A stretch of 64,000 bases of DNA from Streptomyces sp. H27-H5 (lineage in GTDB: Bacteria; Actinomycetota; Actinomycetes; Streptomycetales; Streptomycetaceae): contig NZ_JAPNLK010000005.1 of assembly GCF_026627505.1 (NCBI RefSeq), positions 62,001-126,000 on the forward strand, given 5' to 3'. Within the stretch, counting starts at the first letter, position 1; each line of letters begins with the position of its first letter. A program made the translations under genes and the position numbers. The notes under the pieces were generated by a model. The model had not been told where the DNA came from. It did not search any database and saw only the letters and a program-made list of their open reading frames with translations. Below, piece after piece: positions 18,604 to 28,279 of this stretch.

Positions 18604-19728
18604 TCAGCGCGTGCCGACCGCAGCGCGCACCGCCCTGCGGGCCATCCCGCAGTCGTCGTGCAACCGTCGCAGCAGCAGGCGCTGCTCCTCGCCCGAGGAC
18701 AGGGAGCCCGCCGGCGTCGACGGAGCGGGGGCGGCCGCCGACATCGAGCGCTGCACCGCCGTCTCGGACATCCTGATCTCCCGCGTCAGCACCAGCATCA
18801 GGTTCACCAGGAAGGCGTCCCGCGCCGCCGGTCCCTGCTGCTGCGCCAGCCTGCTGATCTGACCGCGGGCGGCCGGGGCGTCGCCCAGCACGGTCCACAG
18901 GGTCGCCAGGTCGTAGCCCGGCAGGTACCAGCCCGCGTGTTCCCAGTCGAGGAGCACCGGGCCGGCAGGGGACAGCAGCAGGTTGGAGAGCAGGGCGTCA
19001 CCGTGGTTGAACTGCCACGGGGTGCCGGCGAGCTTCAGGCCGTGCAGCAGCTTCTGCAGGTCGCCGTAGTCCCGGTCGGTCAGCAACCCCAGCTCGTGGT
19101 CGCGGTTGATCCGCCGGGCGTAGTCCATCGGGTGCCCGAACAGCTCGGGCGCCGGACGCCACTGGTTGACCCGGCACACCGCCCCGAGCGCCGCCCGGAC
19201 GTCGGCCCGCGGCGGGGCCTCCACCGGGTGCCGCTGAAGCGCGGCGACCCGGCCCGCCATCCGCTCCACGACGAGTACGCAGTTCTCCGGGTCGGCGGCG
19301 ATCAGGCGGGGCACCCGGACCGGCGGACGGTTGCGGACGAAGGTCCGGTACGCAGCTATTTCGTGCCGGTACCGCTCGCGCCATTCCGGCGAATGGTCCA
19401 GTAACACCTTCGCGACGGCCGTCATCCGTCCGGTGGTGCCCACGAGGAGGACGGAGCGGCCGCTGCGCCGCAGCACCTGCACGGGTGCGAACTCCGGACA
19501 GATCCGTTGCACCGAGGCGAGCGCGGTGCGCAACTGCGCCCCCTGCGGCCCCGAGAGGTCGATTCTTCCGCTCGGCGGCTGGGTTCCGGTGCCCGGCATC
19601 CGCCGCGTCCGAAGGGCGCCCTGGGGCAGGTTCGCCGGGCGACCGGGTTCGAGGTAGGGGCCGCCACCGGCCGGGAGCGTACGGTGCGGCCGGACCGGTG
19701 CGGACACGGAGGTCGTTGCTGCGTACAT
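18604..19728 (-). CDS. aminoglycoside phosphotransferase-fold kinase
   Basis: A 374-residue protein of the APH/choline kinase fold. Visible are the ATP-binding lysine in AVAKVLL (about 107), the catalytic [11 protein letters not shown] (Asp244, Asn249) and the metal-binding LLDWEHAGW (Asp261). It should phosphorylate a small hydroxylated molecule; the substrate cannot be told. The first 60 residues look disordered. A Met at about residue 44 ([11 protein letters not shown]) is an alternative start, but the ATG at 19728 has an AAGGGA site upstream. It is divergent from the NsdA-like regulator gene. Confidence 0.8.
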   Translation of the reverse strand: MYAATTSVSAPVRPHRTLPAGGGPYLEPGRPANLPQGALRTRRMPGTGTQPPSGRIDLSGPQGAQLRTALASVQRICPEFAPVQVLRRSGRSVLLVGTTGRMTAVAKVLLDHSPEWRERYRHEIAAYRTFVRNRPPVRVPRLIAADPENCVLVVERMAGRVAALQRHPVEAPPRADVRAALGAVCRVNQWRPAPELFGHPMDYARRINRDHELGLLTDRDYGDLQKLLHGLKLAGTPWQFNHGDALLSNLLLSPAGPVLLDWEHAGWYLPGYDLATLWTVLGDAPAARGQISRLAQQQGPAARDAFLVNLMLVLTREIRMSETAVQRSMSAAAPAPSTPAGSLSSGEEQRLLLRRLHDDCGMARRAVRAAVGTR

Positions 19729-19959
19729 GGCGTTTACAGTTCCCTTCGTGCGCCGACGAGTTGCGTACGCCGCCCCGCCGGATCCCGTGCTTCACCCTGG
19801 GGAGTTCCGTCGGTGACCGGGTCGGGGAGGCGCATTCCTACCTGACACCCGACCGTGGGTGGCGGACCATCTTGCGTGCCCTGGCGAAGCCTGGCGAATA
19901 GTCGCTGGGCATCTGACGGGGGGCTACTGTCAACTCAGCCGAGAACCTGGGGGCTTGAC

Positions 19960-21447
19960 GTGAGCAAAGGTCCAAACACCCGTCTGAACGACCTGTTCGG
20001 CCTGGCCGGCTGGTCCAAGGGCGAACTGGCGAGGATGGTCAACCGGCAGGCGGGGGCCATGGGTCACCACCAATTGGCCACCGACACCTCGCGGGTGCGG
20101 CGCTGGATCGACATGGGGGAGACCCCGCGCGAACCGGTGCCCACGGTACTGGCAGCACTGTTCACCGAGCGGCTCGGTCGTGTCGTGACCATTGAGGACC
20201 TCGGGTTCGTACGGCAGCGGCGCACCTCCAAACGGCAGCCCGACGGGGCGCAGGAGAACCCCGACGGAGTGCCCTGGGCGCCCGAACGCACAGCCGCGGT
20301 CCTCACCGAATTCACGGGAATGGACCTCATGCTCAACCGTCGCGGCCTGATGGGCGCGGGAGTCGCGCTCACCGCAGGCTCAGCCCTCAGCAACGCCATG
20401 TACGACTGGCTGCACACCGATCCCGCCGCCGCCAAGGACGCGCAGCGTTTCGGAGACAACGCCTACCAGGCCGATCAGGCGGGTTACGACCGCTACGAGG
20501 CCGCCCCCATCGGCTCCCAGGAGATCGAGGCCCTGGAGCGCTCCGTCGAGGTGTTCCGCGCCTGGGACGCCTCCAGGGGTGGCGGACTCCAGCGCAAGGC
20601 CGTCGTGGGCCAGCTCAACGAGGTGGGCGGCATGCTCGCCTACCGCCACCCCGACCACCTCCAGCGCAGGCTGTGGGGGGTGGCGGCCAACCTGGCGGTC
20701 CTGGCGGGCTGGATGTCGCACGACGTCGGTCTCGAACCCACCGCCCAGAAGTACTTCGTGATCGCCGCCCACGCGGCGCGTGAGGGCGGCGACCGGCCGC
20801 GCGCCGGCGAGGCCCTGTCCCGGGCCGCCCGCCAGATGGTGCACCTCGGGAAGCCGAACGAGGCCCTCGACCTGATGAAGCTGGCGCAGTCCGGCTCCGG
20901 GGAGCAGACCCTGCCGCGCACGCGCGCCATGCTCCACACCATCGAGGCCTGGGCCCAGGCCGCCATGGGCAAGGGGCAGGCCATGCGCCGCACCCTGGGC
21001 GAGGCCGAGGACCTGTTCGTCTCCGACAAGGGCGACGTGCCACCGCCGTCGTGGATGCAGCACTTCGACGAGGCGGACCTGCACGGCATGCAGGCCCTGG
21101 CCTTCCGCACCCTCGCCGACCACGACCCCTCGGTCGCGCCGATCGCCCAGCGGCACGCCCACGAGGCGCTGCGGCTGCGTGCGCAGGGGCACCAACGGTC
21201 CCAGATCTTCGACTACCTCTCCATGGCCTCGGCCTGCTTCATCGCCGACGACCCGGAACAGGCCGACCGTTACGCCCGCCTGGCCCTGGTGTCGATGAAC
21301 GAGACCTCCTCGCACCGGACATGGGACCGCCTGCGCGAGATGTACCGCCTCACCGGCCAGTACGCCGGCTACGCGCGCATCGAGGACCTGCGCCAGGAGA
21401 TCGAGTCGGCCCTGCCCAACAGCCCCGTGGCGCCTAGGCCGGTGTGA
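19960..21447 (+). CDS. NsdA-like transcriptional regulator with TPR-type repeats
   Basis: A 495-residue protein starting at a GTG. The N-terminal helix-turn-helix-like part (GWSKGELARMVNRQAG... DTSRVRRWIDMGETPREPVP, about 12-55) is characteristic of the NsdA family, regulators found in streptomycetes that repress sporulation and antibiotic production. The rest is a helical TPR-like repeat region (about 170-480). A hydrophobic segment at about 125-145 (LMGAGVALTAGSALSNAM) follows the HTH. I cannot tell whether it is NsdA itself or a paralogue. Confidence 0.8.
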   Translation: MSKGPNTRLNDLFGLAGWSKGELARMVNRQAGAMGHHQLATDTSRVRRWIDMGETPREPVPTVLAALFTERLGRVVTIEDLGFVRQRRTSKRQPDGAQENPDGVPWAPERTAAVLTEFTGMDLMLNRRGLMGAGVALTAGSALSNAMYDWLHTDPAAAKDAQRFGDNAYQADQAGYDRYEAAPIGSQEIEALERSVEVFRAWDASRGGGLQRKAVVGQLNEVGGMLAYRHPDHLQRRLWGVAANLAVLAGWMSHDVGLEPTAQKYFVIAAHAAREGGDRPRAGEALSRAARQMVHLGKPNEALDLMKLAQSGSGEQTLPRTRAMLHTIEAWAQAAMGKGQAMRRTLGEAEDLFVSDKGDVPPPSWMQHFDEADLHGMQALAFRTLADHDPSVAPIAQRHAHEALRLRAQGHQRSQIFDYLSMASACFIADDPEQADRYARLALVSMNETSSHRTWDRLREMYRLTGQYAGYARIEDLRQEIESALPNSPVAPRPV

Positions 21448-21511
21448 GGCCCGCGCCGCCGGCGTCGGGGCCGGCGTACGAGGTCCACCCACCTCCGCGG
21501 ACATGCGGGAA

Positions 21512-21534
21512 GGGCCGCGCCCCGGGCGCGGCCC
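21512..21534. terminator. bidirectional terminator
   Basis: GGGCCGCGCC-CCG-GGCGCGGCCC forms a 10-bp perfect stem with a 3-nt loop between the convergent NsdA-like and SpoIIE-phosphatase genes. Confidence 0.75.
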
Positions 21535-21576
21535 TCAAGGAATGAGAACGAGAAGGAGGCCCCGGTCCGGCCGCCC

Positions 21577-23004
21577 CTACGATCCGACCCGAGCGACCAG
21601 CACGCAGGCGTCGCCGCCGCGCTCGTTCTCGTCGAACTCCTCGGTGACCATCCGCAGGCACTCCTGCGCCGACCGGGCCGTGGCGAGCTCCGGCGCGAGC
21701 GCCAACAGCCGCTCGGTGCCGTCCGCTTCGGCGATCCCGAAACCGCGCGGGGTCAGTCCGTCCGTACGCAGGATCAGTACGTCGCCGGGCTCCAGTCGCT
21801 CCTCGGCCTGCCCGTACACGGCGCCGGAGGTCGCCCCCAGCAGCACGCCCTCCGGCGGTTGCAGGGAGCGGCCGCGACCGCGACGGAACAGCAGGGGCGC
21901 CGGGTGTCCGGCCTGGGCCCAGGACAGCAGCCGGCGGGCGGGATCGTAGTGGCAGCAGACGGCCGAGCCGAGCGCCGGTTGCGCGGAGGTGTCCAGGAGC
22001 TGGTTGAGCCAACCCATCAGCGGGCCCGGCTCGATGCCGGCCATGGCCATCCCGCGCAGGGCGCCGAGGAGCATCGCCATCCCGGAGGTGGCGCTCACCC
22101 CGTGTCCCGTGAGGTCGCCGACCGTCAACAGCGAGCGACCGTCGGTTAGTTCGAGTGCGTCGTACCAGTCCCCGCCGATCGGCGCGCGGGTCGCGGAGGG
22201 CAGGTGGTGCGCGGCGACGTCCAGCGCGCCGGTGTTGTCGTGCGGGAACCGCAGGGAGCCGCGCCACGGGGGGAGCACGGCTTCCTGCAGCTCGACCGAC
22301 AGCCGGTGCTCGGTCCGCGCGATGTCCCGGCGGCGCTGCAACGAGTCGTGCGACTCGCGCACCGCGCGCTGGCTTCGGCGCAGTTCACTCACGTCCCGCA
22401 GCACGGCCCACATGGAGGCCGTGCAACCGTCGGAGTCGAGTACCGGCTCGCCCCTCATGTGCAACGTCCGGACGCGGCCGTCGGCCCGGACGATGCGGAA
22501 CTCGCCGTCGATCGATTTGCCGTCCACCAGGCAGTCGGTGACCATCGCGGTCAGGGCCGGCTGGTCCTCGGAGAACAGGGTCGAGCCCAGTTCGTCGAGC
22601 GGCAGCGGGCCGGCCTCGGGGGACCGGCCGAAGATCTGGAAGAGTTCCTCGGACCAGGTCACCGCGTCGGTGAGCAGGTTCCACTCGGCGCTCCCGACCC
22701 GGGTCGGTGGTTCGTCGGACAGGGTGTCGCAGGCCCCGTGCGGCAGCTCGACGAGCTCCTCGGGGGCGGGCGGCAACCCTTCCTTGAGCTGGCCGAGGTG
22801 CCGGCCGAGGTCGTCGAGGTGGTGTACGGCGAGGTCGCACAGTGCCCGTTGCCAGCGGCCCCGCGCGTCGTCGTCGTCCGCGACGGCGTCGCGGCGCACC
22901 GCGTTCACCTCGCCCCGCAGTCGCCGGGTCTGTGAGATCAGGGCGTCCACCGGTCCCGGCTCGGGGGGCTGCGCGGGACGGTCCGCGTAGAGATGGGACG
23001 GCAT
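21577..23004 (-). CDS. PAS domain and SpoIIE-type PP2C phosphatase
   Basis: A 475-residue signalling protein. A helical N-terminus is followed by a PAS-like sensor (about 115-225, with EELFQIFGRSPEAG and RADGRVRTLHMRGEPV), a linking helix and a SpoIIE/PP2C phosphatase domain (about 265-475). The metal-binding motifs are PIGGDWYDALEL, VGDLTGHGVSATSGMA and RTDGLTPRG. Such enzymes dephosphorylate anti-anti-sigma factors and so control partner-switching; Streptomyces has dozens. No anti-sigma kinase or STAS partner is adjacent. I chose the ATG at 23004 because residues upstream in the open frame look non-coding. Confidence 0.85.
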   Translation of the reverse strand: MPSHLYADRPAQPPEPGPVDALISQTRRLRGEVNAVRRDAVADDDDARGRWQRALCDLAVHHLDDLGRHLGQLKEGLPPAPEELVELPHGACDTLSDEPPTRVGSAEWNLLTDAVTWSEELFQIFGRSPEAGPLPLDELGSTLFSEDQPALTAMVTDCLVDGKSIDGEFRIVRADGRVRTLHMRGEPVLDSDGCTASMWAVLRDVSELRRSQRAVRESHDSLQRRRDIARTEHRLSVELQEAVLPPWRGSLRFPHDNTGALDVAAHHLPSATRAPIGGDWYDALELTDGRSLLTVGDLTGHGVSATSGMAMLLGALRGMAMAGIEPGPLMGWLNQLLDTSAQPALGSAVCCHYDPARRLLSWAQAGHPAPLLFRRGRGRSLQPPEGVLLGATSGAVYGQAEERLEPGDVLILRTDGLTPRGFGIAEADGTERLLALAPELATARSAQECLRMVTEEFDENERGGDACVLVARVGS

Positions 23005-23510
23005 GAGGACTCCGATACAGGCGCGGCACGGCCAGGTCTGAAAGAAGGACCGGAATCGACTGTGGCACAGCCGGCGGAGGGTCGTAAGCGGTTTGGCAAC
23101 ATCTGTTGGAGGCTTGCCCGGGGCATATGCTCGCGGCCTCCCGGACGCTCCGAGGCCGTGCGAACGAATCCGGTCACCTCTACCGGCGCCCCCGGGGAAG
23201 ATCCCCATCCGAGGGGCCGTGCCCCCGCGGCGTGACCCGGCCGGAAACCGGCCCCCGGGAAGGGCCCGGTCGAGCGTGCGGCCGAAGTGTGCGAGCGAAA
23301 GCGGCCGTTGTGCCCCCGCGAGCCTCCGTTCGCCGTGACGCGCGAGGTACCTCCGAACGAAGGACCCCCGCCGCCGGCGGCGGACAGATGCGTCCGCTGG
23401 GGCCCCCGGAGCGGGTTCCCCCCGCTCCCGGTGATCGCTACGCTACGTGTCGGTAATGAGTCGGGGGAGGTCCGTTCCGCGGACCGCGCGGGAGCGGGGG
23501 CCACGGGGAC
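23005..23510. other. divergent intergenic region with promoters
   Basis: 506 bp without a credible gene lie between the phosphatase and iorB. The half near the phosphatase contains a small inverted repeat, CAACA-TC-TGTTG (23097-23108), in locally A/T-richer DNA. The rest is very G/C-rich with short open frames in all phases. It presumably carries both promoters. Confidence 0.4.
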
Positions 23511-25757
23511 ATGAACGATCAAGGCGGCGACGCCGGGCAACGCCACGACACGGCACCGAGCCGGCGCTCGTTCCTCACCCACCTCGTCGCCGCGCCGACC
23601 CTCGCCCTCGTCACGCGCGTCGCGGTCGACGCCCTCGCCCCGCAGCCCGCCCACGCGGTGATCCCGAGCCTGCCCGCGATCGCCGACCTCGTGGACCTCG
23701 GAGACCTGTTCATCCTGGCAGGGGCGCCCACGTCCGCGCTGCTGGCCCTCGCCGTCGAGGCGGACGGCACCATCCGCTTCCGACTGCCCCGGGAAGAGGT
23801 CGGCCAAGGCCTCACCACCGCCGTGGCCATGCTCGTCGCGGAGGAACTGGACGCCCCGCTCGCCCACGTCCGGGTGGAACTCGACGATGCCCGGGCCGAG
23901 TTGCTGTTCAACCAGCTCACCGGCTCCTCCAACGCCATCCGGTCCCTCTACGGACCCGTCCGGCAGATCGCCGCCACCGCCCGGGCCCGACTCGTCGCCG
24001 CTGCCGCCACCCGTTGGAACCTCTCCGCCTCCGCCCTGACCACGGCGAACGGCGTCGTCCGGGCCCCCGACGGGCGCACCGCCGACTACGGCGGCCTCGC
24101 CGCGGCCGCCGCCGCGCCCGGCCTGGTCGTCCTCGGGGCCACCCCGAAACCCCCGGCCCGGCACACCCTCGTCGGCCGACCGACCAGCCGCGTCGACGCC
24201 CGCGCCATGGTCACCGGAGCCCTGCGCTACACCCTCGACCTCGACGTACCCGGTGCCAAACCCTGCGTGCTGCGCCGACCGCCCACCCTCGGCGGCAGCG
24301 TCCGCGGCGTCACCAACCTCGCCGCCGTCCAGGCCATGCCCGGAGTCCTGCACGTGGTGACGATCCCCACCGGCGTCGCCGTCGTCGCCGAGACCTTCGG
24401 GCAGGCACTCGACGCCAAGGCTGCCCTCCAGGTCGCCTGGGGGCCCGGCCCCGCCGACCGGCTCACGGACGCGCAGGTACGGACGAAGCTGCGCGCCGCC
24501 ACCCCGCCGCTGCTGGTGCCGCCGCTGCTCACCCCGTACGTGGACGCCGAGTTCGACTTCGCGTTCGTCAGCCACGCCCCGATGGAGACCAACTCGGCGG
24601 TGGCCGACGTACGGGACGGGCGGGCCGAGATCTGGTCCGGGCTCAAGTCCCCGATCGTGGCCCGTCAGACCATCGCCGCCGACCTCGGGCTGCCGCTCGA
24701 CAAGGTCACCGTGCACGTGGTCCAGGCCGGCGGATCCTTCGGGCGGCGCCTCTTCTTCGACGCCGCCCTGGAGGCCGCCCGGGTGTCCAAGGCCTGCCGC
24801 CGCCCGGTGCGCCTGATGTGGACCCGGGTCGACGACACCCGTCACGGTCGGATGCGGCCGGCCACCCACCACAAGATCCGCGCCACCCACGCCCTCGGCG
24901 AGGTGCTCACGTTCGAACACCGGGTGGTCGCCGCCGAGACGGACTTCCGGCACGGGCTGGGCGAGATCATCACCGCCACCGCGGCGAACCTGCCGCTCGG
25001 CCTCGGCAACGCCACCCTCGCCCAGACGCTGTTCCTCACCACGATCAAGTCCCCGTACCACTTCGGGCTCACCACCCAGGCGCTCACCGAGGTCCCCACG
25101 GGAGTCCCCACCGGCTCGTGGCGCTCGGTGTACTCCGCCAACACCCGGGGCGCCGAGGAGATCGTCGTCGACGAACTGGCCGCACGGATGGGGAAGGACC
25201 CGTACGGCTTGCGCCGCACCTTCCTGAAGACCGACGCCCAGCGGGCGGTCCTCGACAAAGCCGCGCGGGAGGGGGAATGGGGGCGACCGATGCCGGCGGG
25301 GTGCGCACAGGGCATCGCCTTCCACGAGGAGTACAAGTCCCGCACCGCCTGCCTGGTCGAGATCGACACCCGCGACCCGGAGCACGTCCGCGTCACCAAG
25401 GCCGTCATCGCGGTGGACGTGGGCCTGCCCGTCAACCCGCGCGGGCTGGAGGCCCAGATGATCGGCGGTCTCACCGACGCCCTCTCCACCACCCTGCGCG
25501 CCGGCCTGCACCTCGACAACGGGTTGCCGTTGGAGGGCAGTTACAGCCAGTTCCACTGGGCGACGCAACGCGACACCCCCCAGGACGTACGGGTCTTCGT
25601 GCTCCCGGCCACCGGCGCCGAACCGGGTGGCGCCGGCGAACTCGGGGTGCCCGCCGCCGTCGGGGCGATCGCCAACGCCTGGGCCCGGGCCACCGGGAAG
25701 AAGCCGCGGAGCTTCCCGCTCGACTTCGACGTGGACTTCACCCCCTACCCCCGCTAG
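23511..25757 (+). CDS. iorB: molybdopterin-binding subunit, isoquinoline 1-oxidoreductase beta-like, Tat-exported
   Basis: A 748-residue large subunit of the xanthine dehydrogenase family, IorB type. The N-terminus has a twin-arginine signal ([18 protein letters not shown], about 16-33, with Ala-His-Ala near 49). Molybdopterin-binding stretches are seen, such as [20 protein letters not shown] (near 410) and the C-terminal [19 protein letters not shown], which holds the catalytic glutamate. These enzymes hydroxylate N-heterocycles or oxidise aldehydes with water as oxygen donor. The small iron-sulphur subunit follows 64 bp downstream. No MCD-type chaperone gene is present here. Confidence 0.85.
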   Translation: MNDQGGDAGQRHDTAPSRRSFLTHLVAAPTLALVTRVAVDALAPQPAHAVIPSLPAIADLVDLGDLFILAGAPTSALLALAVEADGTIRFRLPREEVGQGLTTAVAMLVAEELDAPLAHVRVELDDARAELLFNQLTGSSNAIRSLYGPVRQIAATARARLVAAAATRWNLSASALTTANGVVRAPDGRTADYGGLAAAAAAPGLVVLGATPKPPARHTLVGRPTSRVDARAMVTGALRYTLDLDVPGAKPCVLRRPPTLGGSVRGVTNLAAVQAMPGVLHVVTIPTGVAVVAETFGQALDAKAALQVAWGPGPADRLTDAQVRTKLRAATPPLLVPPLLTPYVDAEFDFAFVSHAPMETNSAVADVRDGRAEIWSGLKSPIVARQTIAADLGLPLDKVTVHVVQAGGSFGRRLFFDAALEAARVSKACRRPVRLMWTRVDDTRHGRMRPATHHKIRATHALGEVLTFEHRVVAAETDFRHGLGEIITATAANLPLGLGNATLAQTLFLTTIKSPYHFGLTTQALTEVPTGVPTGSWRSVYSANTRGAEEIVVDELAARMGKDPYGLRRTFLKTDAQRAVLDKAAREGEWGRPMPAGCAQGIAFHEEYKSRTACLVEIDTRDPEHVRVTKAVIAVDVGLPVNPRGLEAQMIGGLTDALSTTLRAGLHLDNGLPLEGSYSQFHWATQRDTPQDVRVFVLPATGAEPGGAGELGVPAAVGAIANAWARATGKKPRSFPLDFDVDFTPYPR

Positions 25758-25821
25758 GCCACCCCGATCCCGTTTCCTCCCCCCGCCATCGTTCTCGACA
25801 CCACCCCAGGAGCGCCGCGCC

Positions 25822-26277
25822 GTGCCCTCGCACACCTTCATCGTCAACGGGCGGAGCGTCACCGTCGACGCGCCCGACGATCTGCCCCTGCTGTGGGTGC
25901 TCCGCGACATGCTGGGCGTACGCGGCCCCAAGTACGGCTGCGGCGTGGACGTCTGCAAGGCCTGCACCAGTCACCTCGACGGCACGGACATCCGGCCGTG
26001 CGTGGTGCCCGTGTCCGCCTGCGCCGGCAGGACGGTGACCACCATCGAGGGCCTGGCGGACGGGGACGACCTGCACCCGGTGCAGGAGGCCTGGCTCGAA
26101 CAGGATGTGGCCCAGTGCGGCTTCTGCCAGCCCGGCCAGATCATGGCCGCGGTGGCGCTCCTGCGGCGGACGGCCGACCCCACCGACGAGGACATCGACG
26201 CCATCGCCAACATCTGCCGCTGCGGAACCTACTTCCGCATCCGTGAGGCCATTCGCGGCGCGGCCGCGAAGATGTGA
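25822..26277 (+). CDS. iorA: [2Fe-2S] small subunit, isoquinoline 1-oxidoreductase alpha-like
   Basis: A 151-residue electron-transfer subunit with a plant-ferredoxin domain (Cys40, Cys45, Cys48, Cys60) and an alpha-helical second cluster domain (CGFC at 99-102 and CRC at 132-134), the standard eight-cysteine pattern. It starts at a GTG ten bases after AGGAG; the longer open frame upstream reads through the end of iorB. It has no signal peptide, so it should be exported bound to the Tat-tagged large subunit. The gene order (large, then small) is the reverse of the usual iorA-iorB order. Confidence 0.85.
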   Translation: MPSHTFIVNGRSVTVDAPDDLPLLWVLRDMLGVRGPKYGCGVDVCKACTSHLDGTDIRPCVVPVSACAGRTVTTIEGLADGDDLHPVQEAWLEQDVAQCGFCQPGQIMAAVALLRRTADPTDEDIDAIANICRCGTYFRIREAIRGAAAKM

Positions 26278-26341
26278 GCACGGCAGGCGACACAGCCCCC
26301 AGAGCGGGCGAACCGGACAGAGGTTGACCGATCATGCCTGA

Positions 26342-28279
26342 ATGAGGCGTATCAATGCGAAACGCGTGCTGGTCGGTGAACCGCTCGACACCGCACGCCT
26401 GGGCGAGACCCTGCTTCCCAAGCGGCTCGCGCTGCCCATCTTCTGCAGCGACCCGCTCTCCTCGGTGGCGTACGCCACCGAGGAGATCCTGCTGATCCTC
26501 GCCCTCGGCGGCGTGACGCTGCTCCACCTCACCTGGTACGCGGCCGCCGCCATCGTCTTCCTGATGATCGTGGTCGTCGCCTCCTACCGGCAGACCTGCC
26601 ACGCCTACCCCGGCGGCGGCGGCGCCTACATCGTCAGCGCCGAGAACCTCGGCCCGACGGCGGCGCTGACCGCCGCCAGCGCGCTCCTCGTCGACTACGT
26701 GCTGACCGTCGCCGTCTCGGTGGTCTCCGGCGTCGCCGCCATCACCTCCGCCATCCCCTCGCTCAGCGACCACGAAGTCGTGCTGTCGGTCGGTTTCGTG
26801 GTGCTGCTGACCCTGATGAACCTGCGCGGCGTTCGGGAATCGGGCCGGATCTTCGCCATCCCCACCTACGGCTTCGTCCTCGTCATCTACGTCATGTTCG
26901 CGGTCGCCGCCGTACGGATCGCGACCGGCGCCACCATCCGCGCCGAGTCCGCCTCCCTGCCCATCATCGAGACCGAGACGTTCACGGGCCTGGCCCTGGT
27001 GCTGCTCGTGATGCGCGCCTTCGCCTCGGGCTGTACGGCGCTCACCGGTGTCGAGGCCATCAGCAACGGGGTCCCCGCCTTCCGCAAGCCCAAGAGCCGC
27101 AACGCCGCCAACACGCTTGCCGTCATGGGCGTCCTGTCCGTGACCATGTTCCTCGGGATCACCGTCCTCGCCATGGTGTACCAGGTGCACGTCGCGGCCG
27201 ACCCGACGGAACTGGGCCTCGCCCCCGGAACGCCCACCTCGACCGCGCTCGCGCAGATCGGCCGGGCCACCTTCGGCAGCTGGCACTTCCTCTTCTACCT
27301 GCTCCAGGCCGTCACCGCCGGCGTGCTGATCCTCGCCGCGAACACCGCCTTCAACGGGTTCCCGATGCTCGCCTCGATCCTCGCCAAGGACCGGTACGCG
27401 CCGCGCCAGCTCTTCAACCGCGGCGACCGGCTCGTGTACTCCAACGGCGTCGTGCTCCTCGCGCTGGCCGCCATCGCCCTGATCGTCGCCTTCGACGCCG
27501 AACTGACGCGCCTCATCCAGCTCTACATCATCGGGGTGTTCGTCTCCTTCACCCTGTCCCAGTCGGGCATGGTCCGGCACTGGCGGCGCGCACTCGACTC
27601 GCCCGAGACACCCAGGGGGGAGCGGGTGCACATCCACCGCCGGCTCGCCATCAACGCGGTCGGCGCCGCCATGACCGCCCTGGTGCTGGTCATCGTCCTC
27701 CTCACCAAGTTCACGCACGGCGCCTGGTTGGTCGTCATCGCGATGCCGCTGCTGTTCGTCGGCATGAAAGGGGTCCGGCGCCACTACGACACCGTCGCCG
27801 ACCAGGTGGCCGTCGCCCCCGACGTCAAGCCCCGCAAGCCCTCACGCCACCACGTCGTGGTGCTGGTCTCCTCCGTGCACGCCCCGACGCTGAAGGCGCT
27901 CGGCTACGCGCAGGCCCTGCGGCCCGACAGCCTCACGGCCGTCTCCGTCGCGGCCGACGCGCAGGACGCGCACGCCCTGCGCGAGGCCTGGGCCGGGCAC
28001 GACCCGGGGATCGCGCTCAAGGTGCTGCACTCGCCGTACCGCGACGTGGTGGGTCCCGTCCTGGAGTACGTGCAGGAGCTGGCGGCCGCGGAGGGGACGG
28101 ACATGCTCTCCGTGGTCATCCCCGAGTACGTGGTCGGGCACTGGTGGGAGCAACCCCTGCACAACCAGAACGCGCTCCGGCTGAAGGCCCGGTTGCTGTT
28201 CACACCGGGGGTCGCGGTGATCGACGTCCCGTACCTCCTGGAGTCGGCGAAGCAGACCGCGCCCGCCGAACCGGCCTAG
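26342..28279 (+). CDS. APC-superfamily amino acid/cation permease
   Basis: A 645-residue transporter with about twelve membrane helices between residues 40 and 470, then a cytoplasmic C-terminal domain of about 150 residues (from HHVVVLVSSVHAP on) that resembles a universal-stress-type fold. The conserved LPIFCSDPLSSVAYATEE near residue 31 and the GGGGAYIVS motif in helix 2 are typical of the large APC permeases of actinobacteria. The substrate, an amino acid or potassium, cannot be decided. Its stop overlaps that of the convergent pucR-type gene by four bases. Confidence 0.85.
   Translation: MRRINAKRVLVGEPLDTARLGETLLPKRLALPIFCSDPLSSVAYATEEILLILALGGVTLLHLTWYAAAAIVFLMIVVVASYRQTCHAYPGGGGAYIVSAENLGPTAALTAASALLVDYVLTVAVSVVSGVAAITSAIPSLSDHEVVLSVGFVVLLTLMNLRGVRESGRIFAIPTYGFVLVIYVMFAVAAVRIATGATIRAESASLPIIETETFTGLALVLLVMRAFASGCTALTGVEAISNGVPAFRKPKSRNAANTLAVMGVLSVTMFLGITVLAMVYQVHVAADPTELGLAPGTPTSTALAQIGRATFGSWHFLFYLLQAVTAGVLILAANTAFNGFPMLASILAKDRYAPRQLFNRGDRLVYSNGVVLLALAAIALIVAFDAELTRLIQLYIIGVFVSFTLSQSGMVRHWRRALDSPETPRGERVHIHRRLAINAVGAAMTALVLVIVLLTKFTHGAWLVVIAMPLLFVGMKGVRRHYDTVADQVAVAPDVKPRKPSRHHVVVLVSSVHAPTLKALGYAQALRPDSLTAVSVAADAQDAHALREAWAGHDPGIALKVLHSPYRDVVGPVLEYVQELAAAEGTDMLSVVIPEYVVGHWWEQPLHNQNALRLKARLLFTPGVAVIDVPYLLESAKQTAPAEPA

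Noticed and set aside
19640..19670. tRNA-like GGTTCGAG in the phosphotransferase gene
   Set aside because: The surrounding bases do not form acceptor, D or anticodon stems, and the site is inside a coding region.
22938..25967. 1009-codon minus-strand frame over iorB
   Set aside because: Shadow of the Mo-hydroxylase gene, whose plus-strand product has Tat and molybdopterin motifs.
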